A DNA stretch of 64,000 bases from NCBI RefSeq assembly GCF_029868385.1, contig NZ_JARWNX010000064.1, forward strand, positions 186,001 to 250,000. The letters run 5' to 3'. The stretch is from Nocardia cyriacigeorgica (lineage in GTDB: Bacteria > Actinomycetota > Actinomycetes > Mycobacteriales > Mycobacteriaceae). The notes under the pieces were generated by a model that was not told the origin of the DNA, did not search any database, and saw only the letters and a program-made list of their open reading frames with translations. Shown here piece after piece: positions 58,866 to 64,000 of this stretch. How positions within the stretch are numbered: the first letter of the stretch is position 1; each line of letters opens with the position of its first letter. Both the position numbers and the translations under genes were made by a program.

Positions 58866-59321
58866 GTGAATCCTGAGCCGCGCCTCTCGTGGACCACACC
58901 GCTGTCCGCGCTGATCGCGGCGACCGGAGGCGGGATCGTCCTGGCCGTGGTCGCCGTGCTGAACAGCGATCCGCCCGGACGTCTGCTGGTCGGCCTCGCC
59001 GCCGTACTGCTGCTCGGACTGGCCGGGCTCGGGTTCCGGCAGCGGCCCCGGCTGGCGGTCATTCCTGGTGCAGACCCACGCCTGGTGGTCCGGTCGCTGA
59101 CCGGCCCCACCGAATACCGTCCCGAGCAGATTCTGCGGGCGCGCATCGTCTACTACCGCCGTCTCGGCCGCCGGATGCCGATGCTGGAGATCGAGATCCT
59201 GCACGGCGATACCGAGCGACTGCTCATCTTCGGCCGCTGGGATCTGGGCACCCATCCCGAAGACGTCTATGACGTGTTAGTCGAACAGCTGGGGCTGAGC
59301 GGAGACATCAGCCGCCCCTGA
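58866..59321 (+). CDS. PH-like domain membrane protein (Rv0010c-like)
   Basis: 151 residues: two membrane helices (about 14-34 and 42-58) followed by a PH-like beta domain (RLAVIPGADPRLVVRSLTG; YYRRLGRRMPMLEIEILHGD). Mycobacteria have a comparable protein beside crgA. GTG start with CGAGGA at 58856-58861. Function unknown; division or envelope inferred from place. Confidence 0.85.
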   Translation: MNPEPRLSWTTPLSALIAATGGGIVLAVVAVLNSDPPGRLLVGLAAVLLLGLAGLGFRQRPRLAVIPGADPRLVVRSLTGPTEYRPEQILRARIVYYRRLGRRMPMLEIEILHGDTERLLIFGRWDLGTHPEDVYDVLVEQLGLSGDISRP

Positions 59322-59378
59322 GGCGTGGTCCCACTCCGCTGCGGCGGCATCACGGGCCGGGTCGTCCGCGGCGGTCGT

Positions 59379-59394
59379 TGTTTCGCGTGAAACA
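59379..59394. other. parS-like ParB-binding site
   Basis: TGTTTCGCGTGAAACA matches the widely conserved parS sequence TGTTTCACGTGAAACA at 15 of 16 positions. It lies between two convergent genes. Confidence 0.75.
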
Positions 59395-59516
59395 TTCTGG
59401 TCCGCGGCGGTTTCGCCGACCGAGCTCGAAACCGCCGTGTGGCCATCGCGACTGCCCATCCATCGGCGCTATGGCCACCCGATCCTGTCCGATAGCTATC
59501 CGCACCTGGCCTCATC

Positions 59517-60389
59517 TCACGGCATCAGCGACGCCGCCGCCACACCGATCACCGCCAGCGAGATCACCGTGATCGAGGCGAGCGCCGACCAGCCGATGAT
59601 CTGCGCGTTCCGCGTCGAACCGGCCCGCAGCCAAGTGGGCAGGAACAGGATGCCGAGGGTGGCGAGGGTGCCGGCGGCCAGACCGCCGAGATGCCCGAAC
59701 AGCGAGATCCCGGGCAGCGAGAAGCTGATGAACACATTGATGCCGATGAGTATCAACATGCTGTTGGCGTTCTGCCGCAGCCGGATCAAGATCACCGTGA
59801 TCGCGCCGAACAGGCCGTAGACCGCACCGGAGGCACCCGCGGTGAGACTGTCCTGCGAGAACACCATGACCGCGGCGGAACCGCCGAGCAGCGAGACCAG
59901 ATAGACCGCGAGATAGCGCAGCCTGCCGAGCACCAGCTCGATATCGCGCCCGACCACATACAGCGCGAACATATTGAGCAGCAGATGGATCGGGCCGTAG
60001 TGCAGGAAGCCGGACCCGATCACCCGAACCCAATCGCCATCGGCGACCGCGGGGGGGAACATCACCCAGCGAAAGAACAGCGCTGAACCGTTGTAGTTGT
60101 CGATCACGCTGCGCGCCTGCGCCGCCGTCACGGCGAATACCGCGACATTCACCGCGATCAGCGCATAGGTGACATACGGAGTCGTCACCCGCGGCGCGGC
60201 GGCCGTCGATACCGTGCGCACCTGCGGCGTGCTGCGCTGATCGGTCCGCAAACAGTCCACGCAGTGTTGGCCGACCGAGGCCGGGCGCAGGCATTCGGGG
60301 CAGGCGGGGCGTCCGCATCTGGTGCAGGACAGGCCGGTCACTCGGTCCGGGTGCCGGACACACGTCGTCGCGGGAGGTTGGGGATTCAT
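59517..60389 (-). CDS. Rhomboid-family intramembrane serine protease with N-terminal zinc ribbon
   Basis: 290 residues. The start holds paired Cys motifs (CVRHPDRVTGLSCTRC, CPEC, CVDC) like the B-box/zinc ribbon of some rhomboids. About six to seven membrane helices follow. Catalytic Ser in GASGAVYGLFG and catalytic His in LFGHLGGLAAG; the oxyanion His/Asn are in HLLLNMFALYVVG. Cleaves membrane proteins; substrate unknown. Rhomboid genes often lie near ppiA/crgA in actinobacteria. Confidence 0.93.
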   Translation of the reverse strand: MNPQPPATTCVRHPDRVTGLSCTRCGRPACPECLRPASVGQHCVDCLRTDQRSTPQVRTVSTAAAPRVTTPYVTYALIAVNVAVFAVTAAQARSVIDNYNGSALFFRWVMFPPAVADGDWVRVIGSGFLHYGPIHLLLNMFALYVVGRDIELVLGRLRYLAVYLVSLLGGSAAVMVFSQDSLTAGASGAVYGLFGAITVILIRLRQNANSMLILIGINVFISFSLPGISLFGHLGGLAAGTLATLGILFLPTWLRAGSTRNAQIIGWSALASITVISLAVIGVAAASLMP

Positions 60390-60519
60390 CGGCTCATTCG
60401 AATCGTGCCGGGGTCGCCGACGCGGTCATGGTCACCCGACCATCGTGCCATGACCCCATCCACAGGGCGCTGACCTGGGGTTCGATGCACGAACCCGGGG
60501 TCTGTGTCAGAGTTGACGC

Positions 60520-60732
60520 ATGAGCTCGAGGTCCATGCACCTGTCTTCGCGTTCCCGTAATCGGCTTCTGACCGCCGCCGCAGTCGCGGCCGCGGGCGGT
60601 GCCGCCTGGCTGGCCCGCGCCAAGCGTCCGTCACCGCCCGCACCCGCCCCGGCTCCGCCGCGCATCGGCTACTCCCGAAACGGGTCCGCGCCGACTCCCG
60701 ATACGGGAGCCGACGCGGAATCGCAGGGCTGA
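60520..60732 (+). CDS. Small Pro/Ala-rich protein, possibly secreted or membrane-bound
   Basis: 70 residues: a basic start (SRSRNRLL), one short hydrophobic stretch (LTAAAVAAAGGAAWLA), then a Pro/Ala-rich tail. CAGAGT at 60508-60513 ends 6 bases before the ATG, fitting a leaderless transcript, which supports the gene. No family recognised. It ends 3 bases before the stop of the convergent ABC permease. Confidence 0.55.
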   Translation: MSSRSMHLSSRSRNRLLTAAAVAAAGGAAWLARAKRPSPPAPAPAPPRIGYSRNGSAPTPDTGADAESQG

Positions 60733-60735
60733 GGC

Positions 60736-61596
60736 TCAGCGGCTGACGCTGCGCTTGTACCGCCAGAGGGTCAGTGGAATGAAGATCCCGAGGATCACCA
60801 CCACCCAGATGAGGGTCGTCGCGACCGGATTCTCCATCGGCCAGGTGTCCGGCGGCGGCTGGACCGGCGAGGTGTTGCCGAACAGCTCGCGGATCGCCTG
60901 GGTCACCGCCGATACCGGGTTCCATTCGGCGAAGACGCGCAGCACGGTGGGCAGTTCCTCGATCGGCACGAAGGTGTTGGCCAGGAACGTCAGCGGGAAG
61001 ATCACCATGAAGCTGGCGTTGTTGAACACCTCGGGCGCCCGCACGATGAGCCCGACGAAGGCCATGATCCAGGAGATCGCGTAGGCGAACAGCAGCAGCA
61101 GCACGTAGGCCAGCACCGCGTCCACGAACGAGCCGCGGATCCGCCAGCCGACGATCAAACCGGTCAGCGACATGACGACCAGGCTCACCACATTGATCAC
61201 GACATCACTGATCGTGCGCCCGATGAGCACCGCGACCGGTTCCATCGGCAACGACCGGAACCGGTCGATGATGCCTTTCTGCATGTCCTCGACCAGACTG
61301 AGCCCGGTGAAGGTCGCGCCGAAGACGCAGGTCTGGGCGAAGATGCCAGCGATGAGGAACTCTCGGTAGCCGCCTTCGAGGCCGGGCACCTTGATCGCCG
61401 TGCCGAAGATATAGGCGAACAGCAGCACGAACATGATCGGTGACAAGGTGCTGAAGATCAGCACATCGGGGACGCGCTTGATCTTGATGACATTGCGCTT
61501 GGTGATGGTGATGGTGTCGGACAGGACGGTGGCGAGTCGTTCGCCGAGTCCTTGGCCGTGATCGGGCACGACCGTCGAGGTGGTGACCGCGGTCAT
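60736..61596 (-). CDS. ABC-2-type exporter permease (DrrB-like)
   Basis: 286 residues, six membrane helices. ABC-2 landmarks: IFAQTCVFGATFTGLSLVEDMQKGIIDRFRSLPM (key part: DMQKGIIDRFRSLPM) and FLANTFVPIEELP. Partner of the ATPase it overlaps (ATGA). DrrAB systems export drugs or envelope lipids; substrate unknown. Confidence 0.92.
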   Translation of the reverse strand: MTAVTTSTVVPDHGQGLGERLATVLSDTITITKRNVIKIKRVPDVLIFSTLSPIMFVLLFAYIFGTAIKVPGLEGGYREFLIAGIFAQTCVFGATFTGLSLVEDMQKGIIDRFRSLPMEPVAVLIGRTISDVVINVVSLVVMSLTGLIVGWRIRGSFVDAVLAYVLLLLFAYAISWIMAFVGLIVRAPEVFNNASFMVIFPLTFLANTFVPIEELPTVLRVFAEWNPVSAVTQAIRELFGNTSPVQPPPDTWPMENPVATTLIWVVVILGIFIPLTLWRYKRSVSR

Positions 61597-62603
61597 CGGG
61601 TCTTTCCTTCCGTTGCTTCCAGCTCGGCCAGTTCCTCGGCCGCATCGTCGGCGCCGACCGATTCCTCGGCCTCGTGCCCGGTGAGAGTGAGGAAGACATC
61701 GTCGAGCGAGGGGCGTCGCAGGCCGACGTCGTGGATTTTCACGCTGTGATCGTTCAACTTGCCGACCGCCTCGACCAGCGCTTGTGACCCGTTGCTGACC
61801 GGGACGATGATGCGCCGCAGGCCCGGCTCCAGGTGGATCTCGCCGTCGGCGAGACCGGCGAGCGCCTGCTGGGCGATCGCGAGATTGTCCACATGGTCGA
61901 CGGTCAGCTCGATGCGGTCGCCGCCGACCATCGTCTTCAACTCGTCGGCGGTGCCCTTGGCGATCACCTTGCCGCGATCGATCACCGCGATGGAATCGGC
62001 GAGTCGATCGGCCTCCTCCATATACTGGGTGGTCAGCAGCAGCGTGGTGCCGCCCGCGACGAGTTCTTCGATCACATCCCACAGATCCAGGCGGGCCCGC
62101 GGGTCGAGGCCGGTGGTCGGTTCGTCGAGGAAAAGCACCGGCGGCTCGGCGACCAGCGCACCCGCCAGGTCCAGCCGCCTGCGCATACCGCCGGAATAGC
62201 CCTTGACCGGCCGATCGGCGGCATCGCTGAGCCGGAACCGTTCGAGCAGTTCGCGCGCGCGCTCTTTACTTCGCTGGACGCCCATGTGGTACAGGCGTCC
62301 CACCATCTCGAGATTCTCGAAGCCGGTGAGGTACTCGTCTACCGCGGCGTACTGGCCCGATGCCCCGATATGGCGCCGCAATGCCCGCGGATCGCGCAGT
62401 ACGTCGATACCCGCGACGGTGGCCCGGCCGCCATCGGGGATCAGCAGTGTGGTCAGCACGCGGACGGTGGTGGTCTTACCCGCTCCGTTCGGGCCGAGCA
62501 GTGCGGTGACAGTACCCTCGGGCACCGTCAGGTCTAGTCCATCGAGGGCGACCAGTGGGCCGTAGCGCTTGACCAGCCCCTCGGCGACTATTGCGTCACC
62601 CAT
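61593..62603 (-). CDS. ABC exporter ATPase (DrrA-like)
   Basis: 336 residues. Walker A GPNGAGKTTT, Q-loop ASGQYAAVDE, signature YSGGMRRRLDLA, Walker B PPVLFLDEPTTGLDPR, switch His replaced by Gln-type TTQYMEEAD (normal in DrrA), plus the C-terminal DrrA extension (PSLDDVFLTLTG). AGGAGA before ATG 62603 fixes the start. Operon with the permease downstream. Confidence 0.94.
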   Translation of the reverse strand: MGDAIVAEGLVKRYGPLVALDGLDLTVPEGTVTALLGPNGAGKTTTVRVLTTLLIPDGGRATVAGIDVLRDPRALRRHIGASGQYAAVDEYLTGFENLEMVGRLYHMGVQRSKERARELLERFRLSDAADRPVKGYSGGMRRRLDLAGALVAEPPVLFLDEPTTGLDPRARLDLWDVIEELVAGGTTLLLTTQYMEEADRLADSIAVIDRGKVIAKGTADELKTMVGGDRIELTVDHVDNLAIAQQALAGLADGEIHLEPGLRRIIVPVSNGSQALVEAVGKLNDHSVKIHDVGLRRPSLDDVFLTLTGHEAEESVGADDAAEELAELEATEGKTR

Positions 62604-63406
62604 GATTCTCCTGAAGTTCGTTGAGCTCGATGACATGCGGTGTCGGACGGCCGAGTTCTCGGCGACCTGCTGATATGACGATCGGCGCTGCCGAAACTAA
62701 TCGCTGCGACAGCGGACCGCGCGGACCGCACCTACCGGACGATCGACCCGCTCCGGTGTGAGTATCACCCCTCGCGCCGTCGATTTCATCCGATTTGTCC
62801 GGCTGTTCGGTTACCGACGGGCAACAAAGAACGGCCGCACCTCGATCCGGGCGGTGCTCGGGGGTTCCGGATCGGGGTGCGACCGATTCGATGATGCCCC
62901 TGGCGGCCGTCACCGGTCGTGCGTACCGGACTACTCGAATCGTCCTCGGCCGGTACTCGTTCGCGCCCACGCGAGTCTCCCGGTCGTGCGATCCGACAGG
63001 GAAACGCTCGAACGGCGACCGGTTTTCCGGTCCGAAGTCGTCCACGCGCGGAATGCTGCCACGGGGGTACGACACATTTCCGTTGTCGCCACAGCGGGCG
63101 TCCGCACTCGCGTCCTGCTGATCCCGACACGCGGGCCCGCGTTCGATCGTTATCCGCTGCCCACGCTGCTACAGCGACCGGTCGGCATGTTTTCTCCTTC
63201 GCCTCGGATGTCCTGGAAAACCGGGTATACAACCCCGTAAGACGATGCGTCCCAGTGATTTTGGCAACTATGGAGCCATCGCGGTGATCATCCCGACACC
63301 CCGCCGGTGTCGGTTTCACCAAAGGTCGGGCGGTAAGTCTGTGAATTGCCCCGAAAAAACTTCGAAACCGACTGTCTTCGAGCACACAAAAACGCGGATC
63401 TTCGCG
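62604..63406. other. Intergenic region without a recognisable gene
   Basis: 803 bases. Several open frames exist on both strands (for example 62758-63240 +), but none has the G/C-rich third positions of neighbouring genes or a recognisable product. It should contain the drrAB promoter near 62604-62700 and the 6C RNA promoter near its right end. It may be a decayed gene. Confidence 0.4.
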
Positions 63407-63417
63407 TAGGATCGTTC

Positions 63418-63490
63418 ACGTCGGCCCCTCCCCCCCGGGCCGACCTTACGCGGGCCTCGGCTAACTCCCCCCCTTCGCCGAGGCCCGCTC
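63418..63490 (+). ncRNA. 6C small RNA
   Basis: Two consecutive perfect hairpins whose loops carry C-runs: GTCGGCCC (63420-63427) with GGGCCGAC (63437-63444), loop TCCCCCCC-like; and GCGGGCCTCGGC (63450-63461) with its complement (63477-63488), loop TAACTCCCCCCCTTC. Two stem-loops each with at least six cytosines define the actinobacterial 6C RNA (B11 in M. tuberculosis). TAGGAT at 63407-63412 is a -10-like element. The second hairpin probably also ends transcription. Confidence 0.85.
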
Positions 63491-63543
63491 TCATGTCCGG
63501 ACCCGGTCGACCGGAACGGATTGGCGGAACCTCGTTTCCGGCA

Positions 63544-64000
63544 CTAACCAGCCGCGCCGCGCACCGTGCGCCACGCTGCCTCCAGACGCAGGCCCCGCAC
63601 CTTCCCGGCAACCCGCAGCAGCGGCAGATCGCGCTCCCAACGCACCCGATCCGCCGGCTCCACCCGCTCCCAGATCGGTGCGGTGGATCGCGGCAGTTCG
63701 TCGAACAGATTCAGCACACCGCCGAGCGCGATATGCGCGCCGGGTGAGTTCGCCGACGCCCGGCCGAGATCCCGCAGGGTCGCCGCGGTCGCCAGCAACT
63801 GTTCCAGCAGTGATCGCGCGACCTCGGCGCGCCTGCCCATCCGGATCAGCCAGCCGAGCGCGGCCGCGAGCACATGGATGTCCTCGATGGTGCGGAACGG
63901 TTTCAGATAGCCGGAATAGCCGTCGCCGGGCAGCGTCCGGGCCCGTGCTCCGGTGAATGTCACCGTCACATGCGGGATTTCCGGGATGAACGGCGTTTCG
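63544..64000 (-). CDS. Acyl-CoA dehydrogenase-like protein, 3' part (gene continues beyond the window)
   Basis: Frame open to the window edge: about 151 residues, ending with RTVRGAAG. The GTG at 63969 is internal, because the frame upstream of it (ending TPFIPEIPH) is also coding-like. The helical content and the segment GDGYSGYLKPFRTIEDIHVLAA recall the end part of acyl-CoA dehydrogenase-like proteins; no catalytic residue can be checked here. Family call tentative. Confidence 0.6.
   Translation of the reverse strand, partial: ETPFIPEIPHVTVTFTGARARTLPGDGYSGYLKPFRTIEDIHVLAAALGWLIRMGRRAEVARSLLEQLLATAATLRDLGRASANSPGAHIALGGVLNLFDELPRSTAPIWERVEPADRVRWERDLPLLRVAGKVRGLRLEAAWRTVRGAAG

Noticed and set aside
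62758..63240. 160-codon open frame as a gene
   Set aside because: No ribosome site, no domain, and third codon positions not enriched in G/C.

Overview
The window reads as chromosomal DNA of a high-GC, mycolic-acid-lineage actinobacterium, most likely Nocardia or a close relative. The reasons are strong G/C bias at third codon positions, frequent GTG starts, many leaderless promoters, a lysX fusion (lysyl-phosphatidylglycerol synthase plus lysyl-tRNA synthetase), a secreted cutinase, a KstR-type operator, a 6C small RNA, and the mycobacterial-type cell-wall block fhaA-fhaB-pstP-rodA-pbpA-pknA-pknB with pabA/trpG and crgA nearby. A near-consensus parS site and a DnaA box next to crgA suggest the right-hand part lies close to the replication origin, although dnaA itself is not in the window. 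I see no prophage, insertion sequence or CRISPR array.

Layout. 1-3.4 kb: end of an unknown gene, superoxide dismutase sodA, a small unknown protein, and a UPF0016/GDT1-type manganese exporter behind a yybP-ykoY-type manganese riboswitch. 3.5-6.0 kb: an SDR-TetR operon divergent from a second SDR. 6.1-10.5 kb: a small secreted YDRxG-repeat protein, then a RecB-like nuclease translationally coupled to htpG. 10.7-15.9 kb: small proteins and a copper-type set (membrane protein, YcnI, CopC, CopD), an SRPBCC protein, an RraA-family protein and an S4 protein. 16-24.2 kb: lysX, a Q/P-rich membrane protein, a phosphatase, a cutinase, a GH19 hydrolase and a secreted protein. 24.3-30.4 kb: glutamate synthase gltB-gltD.

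31.4-37.5 kb: a DUF4407 membrane protein, a class III nucleotide cyclase with HAMP domain, and an MFS exporter divergent from its presumed TetR repressor with paired operators. 37.7-43.8 kb: an Rv3690-Rv3695-like cluster (membrane protein, DUF4129, MoxR ATPase, DUF58, RDD, SpoIIM-like). 43.9-44.6 kb: a palindrome-rich gap with no gene. 44.7-45.7 kb: an SDR with a KstR-like box, and tRNA-Leu(CAG). 45.9-56.0 kb: the FHA/phosphatase/elongation/Ser-Thr kinase block that coordinates peptidoglycan synthesis with growth and division. 56.1-60.7 kb: a CBS protein, a deaminase/RibD-type reductase/PabA operon, crgA, a PH-like membrane protein, parS and a rhomboid protease. 60.7-64 kb: a DrrA/DrrB-like ABC exporter, the 6C RNA, and the 3' part of a gene that runs off the window.

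Genes that appear to work together: sodA with the manganese exporter; YcnI, CopC and CopD; GltB with GltD; the MoxR/DUF58/DUF4129/SpoIIM set; and above all FhaA, FhaB, PstP, RodA, PbpA, PknA, PknB and CrgA at the growing pole and septum. Identifications rest on reading motifs and on remembered family features; no database search was run.
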